A stretch of 64,000 nucleotides of DNA, taken from Muraenolepis orangiensis. Taxonomy: Eukaryota; Chordata; Actinopteri; Gadiformes; Muraenolepididae. Positions 35,501 through 47,387 of this stretch are shown here, one piece after another. The first letter of the stretch is position 1. Each line of letters begins with the position of its first letter. Location: positions 12,012,103 through 12,076,102 of the forward strand of contig CM051004.1 of the NCBI GenBank assembly GCA_027704905.1. Reading direction: 5' to 3'. The notes under the pieces were generated by a model. That model was not told the origin of the DNA, ran no database searches, and was given only the letters and a program-made list of their open reading frames with translations. The translations under genes were made by a program, and so were the position numbers.

Positions 35501-36263
35501 AGGGGTTTCTATCAATGTTGCTTCAACACAAAATATCAGTTTCATACACAGTCAAATTGTCCTTGAACATGTATTGATTTCTAGCAAGTTCACAAAGTCA
35601 TTATACCAACCCAGGTAGATTGTTCATTAATTTGTTCTTCATTCATAAATGTTGTTTCATGTCCATGTCACACACCTATTTAAAATAGTTTTGAAACAGA
35701 ACATACCACTCCCAGAATTCCGAACAGGGTAAAGGATATATAGACATCTGTGTAACTTGTTAGATTGCGGACAGGTCGTATGTTCTGTAATCTAAAGACC
35801 GGGGACAGTGCTTCCAGTAAGGCAGGAGGAGTGGGTTCAGAACAGTTCAGCATAGGAGCCAAGCACTGAGCTGGGAACAAAATGATACAGAAAAATGATA
35901 CTGAATGAATACCCCAAGTAGACTGACAATTGAATGTATTGTATTTCAATAATATTTGTATATAGATTACGCCTACATATAACACTTACATTTATATTAT
36001 TGATCATATTTAGCAAAACATGCATATTTAGCAAAACAAACATGTATTGTTGCTGAGATAACATCTAGAAGTCTAGATTTCCCTTGGTACACATTTTAGT
36101 TCAATTGTTTTAATCTGAATATACTGGAAAAAAAGAAAAATAGAAAAATAGAAAAATAGAAAATAAAAGCAATTGTTTCCATGCACTAACCTTGTGTGAC
36201 AGAGAATATGATGAAAACCATAGTCTCAAAATACTTTGTTGGTAGTAATTGTTTGGCAGCCAT
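32582..36263 (-). pseudogene. Gene F: 5-HT3-like subunit, twin of gene D with a one-base deletion
   Basis: Exons by alignment with D: 36263-36191, 35870-35707, 35366-35322, 35163-35057, 34628-34459, 33761-33599, 33455-33245, 33152-32967, 32862-32582. All agree with D in length except the pre-M1 exon, which is 163 instead of 164 nt. One base is missing around 33620-33630, where D has AAACGG and F has AACTG. Read as spliced, the frame shifts and meets TGA within a few codons of the next exon, before M1, giving about 243 residues with no membrane helices. Every other exon is intact, so a sequencing or consensus error is possible. If the base is restored this is a full 466-residue subunit almost identical to D. 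Confidence 0.85.
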
Positions 36264-39200
36264 GATCTTGCAATTCTCAGCTCTTCGTCTGTCTTGGTTC
36301 TAATGAAAATATATTATCAAAAGACAAATCATAAGAATATCATAACAGAATGTTTACATTTAAGTTGTCAATTGATTGTACACAATGTAGCAAAAATGTA
36401 CAAAATCAACAAAACTTGGATAAAATACCTGTCCAGTTCAACTGCTCTTGCAGTTTTCAAAATGGCATTCACAACAAAGATATATATATAGTATTATTCT
36501 GAGCTAAGCGTGACTTGAAAAACCCACTTGCACAAATCAAGTGGTTTGTCCTGCAGTGTGCTACTTTTCCTATAGGTTGGTAAATACAAAGTAGGGCTTT
36601 AGGGATTTGGTAGCTTCAGGAGACCAGATTGTACCTACCTACCAGGCGGTGAAAGGTAACCACAAAGGTATCAAATTCACTAAATCCTGAAACATGCCTG
36701 CAGCTGTGTTAGTGTTTGGGTTGGCATCACAAATGTGTCGACACCAACAAGTAAGTCCACTTCACACATTTGTAGACACCAGCTTTTTTGCACGCTCTTC
36801 CATTGTCCATGTACACAACGGAATACATAAGAGTTGATGATTACAGTTGTGTTCACTTGGGACAAGTTTGGAGACAAGTTTGTACCCACCCCAATCCATT
36901 TCTTTCCTATGGAGAATGGAGCTGCACATTCAGAGAGGGGGAGGGTAGTAACAGTGGTAGGAGTACAATTGAAAGCGTGACACCGACCTGTGTGGTATAA
37001 ATCAAGAAAATGCATGCATAATCGATATATGCAATGAACAGTTAATCACCAAAAGTATTAAACATATAATCAAGAAGTGTTAAGAATGTTTCCCATGTAC
37101 CCCACCCTTTAGATGAACAGTGTGTGAAGCTTTAATGTATCTACTCAGCAGCATAAAGAAGTGTGTGTTCCGAGGTTGAAGATTGTGTCAGAATGTGCTG
37201 TGCCTAGGCAGTGTAACGGGAGGGACAGGATACATCAGGAGGCCGGACGGTGCCAAGAAAGAACAAGATGGCAGGTGGTTTCGGCCCAAGAGTCTCCCAT
37301 TCACATGGACCTTGAGAGACAGATAACAGCCAATTGCGGGACCAACGGAAACAGTCTCCCCCTCACCCTTGAACATGGAGACTCCAGCCCCAGTGAGAAT
37401 GTATCGGACAAGATGACGACGAAGAAGACCAGGCAGAGTTGTGAACTGCATAAATATGTGTTTGTGTGAGAGGGGGCAGACTTTTGGGTGGACTACTGAC
37501 AGGCAGTTAACTGGTTACCTGGTCTGTCGGGTGGGAATCTTGGGCTCTCTGTTCCATGGAATATTGTATTGAATTGTATCGTATCTCAGCAGTCTTTATT
37601 AAATCTTTTATGATTCTAAATTCTCTTTTGATTAGTTTGTTACGCACAGGTCTTCTCTGTTTCCCCGGTTGGAGCACAGTTAATATGTGTATCCGAGGAT
37701 CGGAAGAATAGAGCGAAGATCTGAACACGACACCTGGCCCGCTTGAACCTCTTCATTGGAGGTGGCTGTGTGAGTGTGCTGGTAGCTGAGGGGCCAGCTT
37801 CTAGATCCACTGGGGTCAGGATTAGTATGGCTTGACTTCTTGAAAGCTGCCTGTTTCAACAGGCACACGCTCACCCTTCAGCCGGGACCCACCTCCCTGT
37901 GGAACATTCTGTGTCCAATGCGTGTGTCTATAGCCACATCAGTGTCCTTCACATTTATAGTGCTTGTCTCCCATCTGTGGGTTTTTGGATTGACGGTGGT
38001 CTCTGGTTGCCTGCTGTCTCTTGCTTCTGTCCTCTTCTAAGCAGACCATGTGGCATTCACGTTGGTGGTTTTCGCCACCTATCTTCACTGTTGAGCTGGC
38101 TGTTGACCTTACCCTAACCCTGGGACAATTCCTTACTATGGAGCTATAATGTGAACATACACTCTTCAGAAGTGAAATTAAGTGAATTGGTCTTATTGTG
38201 AAATTAGGCCCCTCTCTAGTTCTTAGCATAACTGTTTCTCACTGACATGTTAGCCATGTAATACCACAACCCCTAACCACATGTTTCTGATTAAATCCTT
38301 CAAGATAAAAAATCAACAGAATGATCCGGTACATACCGGACACTAAAAACAATCAAAAAGATTAGTTTGTTAATTTTCACCCATCACTAATCAACAGGAA
38401 AGGGGGGAAAAGAGCATAAGTGTTCAACCTTGCCATCATCAACCCTGTTGTGAAATGGCTTAGGTCAGTCCGTGATCCACGCCTCTAAAGAGAGAGCAGA
38501 CAATTGTCAACGTTCCAACCACCAGAGACCAGGTTGCATAACATGACGTGACAGTGCCTACCCACTGCTAGTGTGGTTGATGACACCTTTTCCCACAGTC
38601 AACACAGCCTCACAGACACGCTACAACTATACACACGGAAAAGGTGAACTGTTAATCCAGTGTACTATAAAAAAAAACACAATTCAGCCATAACTATTCA
38701 AATGCGGAGCCATAACGCGCATGCACATAACACGCATGCACCATTCACATTCTGATGGGGATAAAGTGTAGCATTGCTTTCAAAGCAAGTTTAAAATGGA
38801 CAGGAATTGAGTGCCTGGAGATGTTTTGTAGAGATAACAGATACATAGCTAATACAATTACCCTCCTGTATTTAGTTTTCTTCTGCATGCTCTGCGATTG
38901 TAATGTGAATTGGCCTTAAAGAAGTATATTTCCGCTGGAAACTAGGGCTTTTCATAAGACGTGGCATAAACTTTATTTGACATTGGTGCTACATGATCTG
39001 AGGAAACAGAGAAAGGGTAGGAACCTCAAAAGGTAGAAAACCTACAGCACCCAGAATGCATTGGGCACTGGTTGCCTTCCAAGGCCACTCCCAGGCCGCT
39101 CCTGTTGGACAGGCTCGACCACACCTTCCGGTGGGTGGATGTTTTAGGTGGAGAATACAATTTCCCGGCTCGCTGGAGTGGGACAATGTTCTGGACAGTG

Positions 39201-40625
39201 TCATTTTCTTCACAAAACCATTTTATTTGCAGTGGCGTCGACCTAAATTGTTCCCGGTTGCAACTAAACAATGAGGAAACCATGTGCTGGAGTGAGTTAT
39301 CAGCTTCCAGTAAAGGTAGTGTATGTACCTGTGGATTTTCCTCTAAATTAGTGTGAGAGGAAAATTAAAGATGTTTTTTCTTTTTAAGTTATTAGATGAC
39401 ATATTTTGTTGTATTTTGTTATTTTTGTTGCTTTAACCATGACCATGTTTGATTAATTATTGATTAATATTATTATTTGTTTATTATTATATTGGGTTGT
39501 TTTTTAAGTCAGACTAGCCTGTATGGTTTATTTTATTCGTTATATCAATGATATATTCATTATATTGAGGTGTCTTTTACAATTAGTGTACAGTACGGCT
39601 GACAACTGAATGTTGGTAAACTGGAGGGAAATTGATCATTGTTCATTTACATATAATACTGCCCACATTGTATCTGTTTGAAAACTGGCAAAGTATTCCT
39701 TTAACCTGCTGCTGCGGTGTTGCCACAGAGTTGGTATAGCATTGTTAACATCATAATGAAACCCTCTTGAGGACGGTAATATTTTTAGTTTTTTACGAGC
39801 CCATTTATTTGGTAAACATAGTGTTTTTTCCATGTTCTATTTTCCTTGTTAATTTAATCGTATTGATATTTCATTCAATCTAATCTATTTGAGTTAACGA
39901 TACCTGTGTGTTTTTCCTAATCATCTAGTTAAGCCATACATACGGTCAAGCTTTGTATTTTTCTACACATTTTGCACAGCTGATATAAGCTAATTCATAT
40001 CATACTCAAAGACACCCAAGAAAGTATAGAAGTTGAAATGAAAGGGTCATACACAGGTCACAACAAACAATACAACTCAGCACCTGGTATTGACATGAAA
40101 AGTACTGTTTCAAAATAAGTAGATTCAAACGTGTTGTTTTCTTCTTATTGTCTTTTTATTTTATGACAGCTAACGCAGTTATGCAACATAAATCCAAGCC
40201 TTAACTTCTACTCAATAGTAACCGCACAGACTCAATTGACTTACTTAAAGGACCCCTATTATACCAGGTGTGAGTGTGATTAAGTGTTAAGGTATCTATC
40301 CAAACATCTGGGTGGACCCTCCCACTCTGTGACTTTGTCAATGACTATTTAGTGACATTAAAAAAAAAAATGACAATTTTGAAACGGCTTGTAATAGATA
40401 CTCACATTCACTCTGCTGGTATAATAGGGGCCCTTTAAATAGATACAAGTCAAATAATCTGTAGATTCAAAGAAAGTTAGGTGATGAATGTCACTGACTT
40501 ATGTCAGTTACATCTGCTTCCTCAAATAAATACAAGTCAAATGATCTTTAAATATGAGAGAAGCCTACAAAGAAAAACAACACTTATTATGTTCACTAGG
40601 TGAAAGCCTTTCTTAAACAATGGTT
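36264..40625. other. Intergenic DNA between genes F and G (duplicate of 22812-26934)
   Basis: Same content as 22812-26934, including the candidate solo LTR (about 37190-37735). It differs in having about 235 additional bases near 40146-40380, which complete a short inverted-repeat element (separate entry). No exons recognised. Confidence 0.5.
40249..40434. mobile_element. MITE with TTAA target duplication
   Basis: Terminal inverted repeats of 19 bases (AGGACCCCTATTATACCAG on the left; the right end is its complement with one mismatch), flanked by TTAA on both sides (40245-40248 and 40435-40438). About 186 bp with no coding capacity. The TTAA duplication points to the Kolobok or piggyBac superfamily. 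In copy 1 the left half is missing (deletion junction about 26683), leaving only the right terminus near 26700-26745. Confidence 0.75.
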
Positions 40626-43600
40626 CTATTGATTGTATGAACGAACCCAGAGAGAGATCATTGTTATACAGCTGACTGATATGAATAAGGTGTAGAGAAA
40701 AAACAGAAAGCGATCAATGATGAATGCCACCTGGATCCACTCTTCAGAGTTCTGGTTCCCTGTCAGCTGCTGGTCCACCTGCAGCCGGATGGCCCGGAGG
40801 TCTCTGCCCAACTTTCTCAGCTCGTCTAGGTTTGGGTTTTCCAGATCTACGGCCCCTGGAGGATTCCTACCAACTTTACTCTCCTCCTTTATAGCATTGA
40901 GATCCACATCTATATTGGAGAGATGTCAAGCATAATGTAGTTTGTCATTGTGTCTATTGATATAACCTGTTCTTCATCTGTTAGAATCATATCCTAGCCC
41001 AATATGCCCCCTACCTGTTGAATTGTGTTTTGATGGCTTTGGAGGCAGACCAACAAGACGTCCCAGGGTGTGAAGCACCACTACTTTCACCCAGTGGGGG
41101 ACAGGAGCAAAGTGGCTGGAACCAGAGTGGAGATTGGTAATGAAGATTGTCTCCAGCAAGCTGGCCACCATCAGCGCCAGACAGATGGAGAAGAAAACAT
41201 CTGGGTAAAAATAGAAGAGTGTAAGCATTCTGATTACTTTTGTGTTCAATAGTACTTCATGTTAAACTCCCTCTGAACAAACGAGTACCACTGACTTATG
41301 AGTGGTGTGGTATTCCCAGTGACTGGCAGAATGTCGTTCATAAGCAACAAGAAGACGGTGTAGCCTAAGATGAGGGTCATCTTAAAGGCAGAGCGGTCCA
41401 CACTCTGTGGGGGTAACATGAAGCTGAAGAGGTCCACTGTGATCAGGAAACAGCTGGGGATCAGCAGGTTGACCACATAGAGAACTGGTGAACGCCTCAG
41501 TTGGATCTATGTAGTGTAAAGAAAGTAAACAATTTTTATTCAAAATTTTGGGGGAATGCTTAAAATGTATTGATTTTCTATCATATTCATCGTTATGCAA
41601 CTATTAACTCGATGGTACTCTTGTTTGTACACTTAAAAAAACATCAACTTGAAAAAAATAATGTTACAATAATATTAAATTATTCCTTTAATTATAAATG
41701 TTCGTAAACATACGTGAAATGTGAGTTCATCAATTCTATCTACAATATGCGATTGTTCATCAGCAGTGATATTCATGAGCTGCCACTCTCCCACAGTGCG
41801 CATCGCCCTCAGTGAATTCTTCAGCATTGCGTTAGCCGGGATGTTTAGCCTCATCCTTACGTCCTTGTCTGGCATTGAAAGACAAAGAAAGTAGAGCAAA
41901 GGATGTTACAAATACAGAAATAAAGTCATAAATCAACTGTACTGTAACAAAACACCCAAAATACATCCCATAATCTTCTTCCCATAATGCTACCAAATTT
42001 CAACCATAATACCAAATACTGGTTGGTGGCTGGTTAAAGCAGCCTCACCTGGTCCCAGTCAGACTGATCAGAGTCTGGGGCTGGTAAGGTTGCCCACCTG
42101 TGGGTCCTTAATAATCATAAAGGTAATCAAGGAACAAGGTAAAACCAGCCATCAACACACACACTCAGGAGGAGTGCAGATATGTCAGCATGTACGACCT
42201 GCTCTGCTTGCTTGAGGAGGTCATATTATGCTAATGCTGTGGTTCAGTCTTCCATTTGGGGGTTACACTAAGGTTAACAGGCTTTAATGTTCAAAAAGCA
42301 ATTTAATGTTATCATATGGTACATTGCTGCAGCACCTCTTTCACACTGTCTGAAACACTTAATTATAGCCCCTGTCTCTTTAAGGCCCTCCTTCCATAAA
42401 AGCCCAGTCTGCTGTGATTGGTCAGCTGGCCCACTCTGTTGAGATTAGTTGACTTGCTGAGAGGATGTCAGAATTGTCACACCCCTTGAGTCCTGGGAAG
42501 CTAAAAACACCACTAAGGAGGGCTTAGGCGTATGTGTTACATGGTGACGTCATCAAGTAACAGATGTAAAGCATGTCCTACCAGCCCGCCGGTCCAGGCG
42601 GTATAGGAGAGGTGCTAGACCGTTTTGGTACAGCATGTGAGCCTATTTACAACTACATTACTGAATAAAGAAAATAACAACCGACGTATCTACACAATAA
42701 AACAATACATGAGATGTTAATACCACATGTGCAATGTTTTTGGTCCAGCAGTTGTATTTTTGGTTTAATTTAGTTATTAGTTTATTGGTTTGGTACTTTA
42801 CATTTTGTCAAAGTCTAATACTTTAGACTTTGACTTCTAAATGACTTGAGACATTTTGTGGAACTGGTATGAATCCAGTGTTTGTTTGTTTTGTCTTACT
42901 TGTGTGGACGTATGAGTTGAAGGTAAACATGCAGTTCTGAATGTCAAAGGGGAAGGTGTAGATGTTCAGGTTGCAGGAGCTGACCACTCGGACAGGACTG
43001 AAGTCTTGGATCGTGCCATCAGAATGGACAAGAACATAAGGCACAAATGGGGCTGTGTTTTCTTCCATACTGTAAGACAGCAACAACAACATATTGCCAC
43101 TGTGTTAGAGAAATGTTACGTTAACTTACTTTCAATATAATTGCTTTAGGGGTGTATATGACGTTGCAAAAAAATCCATAGTATTTAGAAGGATTGGAGA
43201 TAACAGCAACATGTTTTTGCATGAAAATCACCCATCTCTGTCACCACTTGGCACAAATACCTACTTTTATTTAGATAGCTTATATTGGTCAGAGAAGTAG
43301 TCGAGGGCGATTAAATATATTGTTTTATCACCTCACAATGCTCACATGAATCATAGAGTTAAGGTGACAATAATCATACAAGTCAGACTTTCAGATAAAT
43401 ATCTAAAGTCTGACAGACGAGTGGAAATCTGGGATGCTTCAGTTTCTTTCGCTTCATATTTGTTTCGACCAATCATGTTGCTAGATGCAGGGATCTGTAA
43501 GCGCGTGATTGGCGAATGCAAACTCAGCCAGTGGTAGTAAACTGTAAAAATGTGTCTGTAAAGGTTTCAAATGAACAATGGGCAGACTGGTCACTGTAGA

Positions 43601-45118
43601 AATACACTTATTATAGAAAGACCCCCTGCTATAAAATAATAGGACACAAAATCCACAATGGGGCTTACCACCCAGTGATGCCTCAGACGTGTCCAGTGGT
43701 TGGTCTGTTCTAAATGGGAGGTATCTTACCTTAAGGTTCAAAGAACATTAAACAGTGAGATGATTTCAGCCATCTGTTTTGTGTGTGTTTTCACTTAATG
43801 ATTGCAGTTGTACGTGGATCTTACAATTCATTGATGACCAAATCTGGTACCCAAAACCGCTTTCTAGGTAGCGAAATCTCATTTGTGCCGCACTGCTCTG
43901 GATCCCAGCTGATAAACTCATTCTTCCATTCCTAAATTATAGATTTGAATACATTATGCAATTTGCAATTACCGTATTGACCCGAATATAAGACGGGTTT
44001 TTTTTCCTAGAAAAAAATCTGAAAAAGAGGGGTCGTCTTATAATCGGGGTTTAGACTTTTCGATGTACCGTAATTGCACATGTAATTGCACAACAACAGA
44101 TCGCGCCAAACGAGTGTTCCGAGACACAGCACGACACTTAAAGTAACTCAAAGTCTTAAAGTAACAGTACATAAAAACAGTTACCTGGAGAGATAGAAAT
44201 GGAGAGACACAGCGACCAACTTGAAAAAAAGTGGCCCAAAAGTAGGGCAAGTTAATAAACAGGAGAGACGAAGTTACAATGCCAATTTTAAGATAATGGT
44301 GATAAACGAAGCAGAGACATCAAACACCTGTCATTGCGACGCAGGACAAGCCCAGCGCCTGCCCTCAGACTTCAGAGAGAAGCTACTGTCTTATCAGCGA
44401 TGTGATCAAGTTAAGGAAGAAGCCCCCTGGATCAGATGGGCAATGCTGATCAAACACCTGTGTATTTTGACATGCCAACATCTGTCACTGGGCATAGGAA
44501 AGGCGGCAAATCAGTGATTGTGAAGTCGATTGTGAAATCAGTGACTGGAAACGAGAAGAGCCAGTAACGGTCATGTTAACACGCCTCGCAGATGGGACAA
44601 CACGTCCCCCGTACATGGTTTTAAAACACAAGAGGCAGTGACTGTACCTAAAGAGGCAGTTTTTGTTTTTGTTTGCCAAGTTAGGCAAATTTGAACACAA
44701 TGTGTGATGTGTGTTATCACTATTTTCAAATAAAATTATTTTCTTTCTAAAAAAGAAGATTATTTTATTTTTTTCCAAAAATGAGTCTTGAAAAAGAGGG
44801 GTCGTTTTATAATCGGGGTCGTCTTATATTCGGGTCAATACGGTATTCAGAAAATCTAATTACATTTAGCTTCCTTGATATATATATACTTACAAAGGCT
44901 AGCCATATATAGGTTTTCAAGACTTGAGCTTTTTCATCCTGAACAGAAAGAGAAAAAATAAATAAAATAAAAGAGTAAAAATATGTATATCTGGCCATAG
45001 CAAATCTACACAATGGTGCAGAAAAATTATATATATTTTTTGCATATAAATTGTTCTAAATATTACACAAAACATTCTTTCTAATATCATCCTAAAATGT
45101 TTGTAATAATTGTTGTTG

Positions 45119-45170
<52 letters not shown>

Positions 45171-45391
45171 TAAAACTGAACATACCACTCCCAGAATTCC
45201 GGACAGGGTAAAGGATATATAGACATCTGTGTATCTCGTTAGGTTGCGGACAGGTCGTATGAATCCTAAATCAAAGACCGGGGACAGTGCTTCCAGGACG
45301 GCAGAAGGAGTGGGTTCAGAACAGTTCAGCAGAGGAGCCAAGCACTGAGCTGGAAAAAAAATAAAAAAAATAATATAATAATAATAATTAT

Positions 45392-45439
<48 letters not shown>

Positions 45440-45885
45440 TAAACAAGGGCAAATGTTTACTCCACAAAATGTAGACGCCCACGTATTTGGCCAATGTAAC
45501 AGACTTAAATTAATCCAAGAAATACAATATAACAATAAATGATATATATGTTATCTCTCAGTACACCTTGCAGGCTTGCTGACAAACTGGACAAGACGTT
45601 TTGACAGATCTCCATCACAATAGATGAGTAGACAAGTTTAATCTAAAAAATATATATATAAAAAACAACTATTTTCGGTATACTAACCTTGTGTGACAGA
45701 GAAGATGATTAAAACCAGTCTGAAAAAGCCTGGCCGATAGCTGAAGATTGAAGAAGTAGTGTTAACAAGTGAAATATAGAATTGCATATAGCCACCAACA
45801 AGTCAATATTACATAATTGAACTACCATAACTCACTCATCGTGATCTACACTGTGAACCTTGAATTCGAAACGTTTGACAGCCAT
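40626..45885 (-). CDS. Gene G: 5-HT3-like Cys-loop receptor subunit (complete)
   Basis: Exons: 45740-45688, 45349-45186, 44938-44894, 43931-43825, 43069-42900, 41868-41714, 41506-41296, 41200-41015, 40909-40626. An extra 5' exon at 45885-45836 is likely. The ATG at 45885 sits in the same context as the start of gene D, and its GT donor at 45835 joins in phase to 45740, giving 474 residues. The alternative is an in-frame ATG at 45787 read straight into the second exon. The Cys-loop is C172-C186, loop A keeps VINEF, and M2 has Asp -1', Ala 2', Leu 9'. The MA helix matches D but the N-terminal and pre-M1 exons differ clearly. Intron 3 carries a pogo-like transposon. The 45-nt exon and exon 2 are close to trinucleotide arrays. 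It is divergently arranged relative to gene I. Confidence 0.9.
43972..44843. mobile_element. Degenerate pogo/Tigger-like DNA transposon in an intron of gene G
   Basis: About 872 bp with terminal inverted repeats that start CCGTATTGACCCGAATATAA and end in the complement. TA on both sides (43970-43971, 44844-44845) is the expected target duplication for the Tc1/mariner superfamily. The internal plus-strand frame has remnants resembling pogo transposases, including [17 protein letters not shown] and [14 protein letters not shown], with large parts deleted. A second subterminal repeat (GGGGTCGTCTTATAATCGGG) occurs at both ends. It has no intact transposase, so it is a non-autonomous derivative. 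Confidence 0.85.
45120..45170. repeat. (ATT)n array downstream of gene G exon 2
   Basis: About 16 ATT/TTA units on the plus strand, just 3' (in transcript sense) of the exon 45349-45186. On the sense strand it reads AAT. Confidence 0.95.
45372..45438. repeat. (AAT)n array upstream of gene G exon 2
   Basis: About 21 AAT/TAA units with one TTATTA interruption, just 5' of the acceptor at 45351-45350 on the sense strand. It is complementary to the array at 45120-45170. Confidence 0.95.
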
Positions 45886-47387
45886 GATCTTGCAATTCCA
45901 AGCTCTGTGTTCAGTTCAACCTGTGAACCAGTTTTGTCTGTGATTTGGTTCCAAAGAAAACATATTGTATGTATTATAAAAACAAGGGCAGCATTTATAT
46001 TACAACTTTTAACATTAGAACATACACATTGTGGTTGGCCATTTTCTGTGCAAAAATTTTGCATCAATCTACAAAATCAACAAAACTTAAGATAAAATAC
46101 CTGCTGGTTGAGATGCTCTTGCCGTTTTACATATTGCACTTGTAACAACGATATATATAGGATTATGAAATGCGATTATGGAAAGCGTGACTTGAAAAAC
46201 CCACTTGTACGTGGTTTGTGGTTTATGCAGGGTGCTACTTTTACTAGGTTGGTAAATACAAAGCAGCTTCAAACACATTTGTTATCTTACCAGAATGTGC
46301 CACATGGATGGTCAGAAGTCACCTCAACAGTATCAAATTCCCCAAAACCTGAAACATGCCTGCAGCTGTGTTTGTTAGGTCGGCAGCTAACAAATAAAAG
46401 GGTTAGGGTTAGTTAGTTCATGCAGGCCTGCCTTACGAAAGTGTCACTTACGGAAGGTATACTTAGCTAACAACGTTTCGGGACACACCCGCGAAACGTT
46501 AAGGTACAGCTTAAGGTAGAATTTACGAACAACGTAGCGTTAAGAAGGCTTTGGGAAACGCACCCCTGGTACTTTTCCTCACAGTGAAGCAACGCCGAAA
46601 CTTTGCAAAATGCTGTCGTCCGACATGGCCACAAGGGGGTGCTAGAGGTCGACATGAAGTGCATTATGTGCACACCAGTGAAAACAGAAACGTTAGATCT
46701 CAACCAGCAAGTAATGCAGTCACAGAGCTATCTGAGGACAGTGGTGGGCCGCCAGGGCCAGCAAGGCCTTCTCTGCTGGCCTAAACATCATCAGAATATA
46801 AATTTAATTTTTTATATATATATATATTTCCACAAATATGTATTAAATTATTCCCCATAGTCTATTATCTTCATTTCAAAGCTTTCCTCTTGGTTGCGCT
46901 GCTTCCAGCCTCAGATCGAGATTTAGAGGACTGGCCTTTATGGTGGAGCTTTTATTATTCCAATCATATTTCAGCCATAATGTGTTGCCAGGGTCCAAGA
47001 AATCTGCCCTTAGGCCTTCAGAATCAACAGTGTGGGTGCCTGGGGCTTAAAGTGAATGGAAACAAAACTGTGGCGTTAACCAATCAGATAGTTGGCGACA
47101 CCGGCGCCAGCTAGCAGGCGTACGATAACGTCAGCACGTGCATGTCTTTTGATTGGATACGCGCTATTGAGAGGCAGAGCTATGCAGAGCTATGCAGAGC
47201 TAGCAAACTGAACTGAACGAGTTAATTTGTGTGCTTCTGCAAGAGATGTAGAGATATGTGTGGCACACTGGATCAGCTGTGCAGTAAAAGTACTCAAGGG
47301 AATTGTTTTGGTTTAACCTTTATCAAAGTGGATATTCAAGGCTAGGAATACACTTTCACCACTGTCGCAAATATATCCTCATGCCAT
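45886..47387. other. Region upstream of gene G, with repeat fragments
   Basis: No exon found. The region near 46440-46570 contains GTTTCGGGACACACCCGCGAAAC (inverted) and ends GGGAAACGCACCCCTGG, resembling termini of a common fish DNA element. At 46739 a CAGTGGTGGGCCGCCAGGG block resembles a hAT-type terminus. No opposite ends or target duplications were established, so both are tentative. Confidence 0.35.

Larger units (their letters stand above)
31514..43954. repeat. 12.4-kb duplicated segment, copy 2 (genes F and G)
   Basis: Direct repeat of 18082-30513, offset 13421-13691 bases depending on indels. The match ends where copy 1 runs into the gap, so its true extent is unknown. The upstream exons of gene G continue past it. 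Confidence 0.95.

Noticed and set aside
46388..46410. Interstitial telomere repeats (TTAGGG-like)
   Set aside because: Only about two units here and near 1911 and 2782; too short to mean more than chance.
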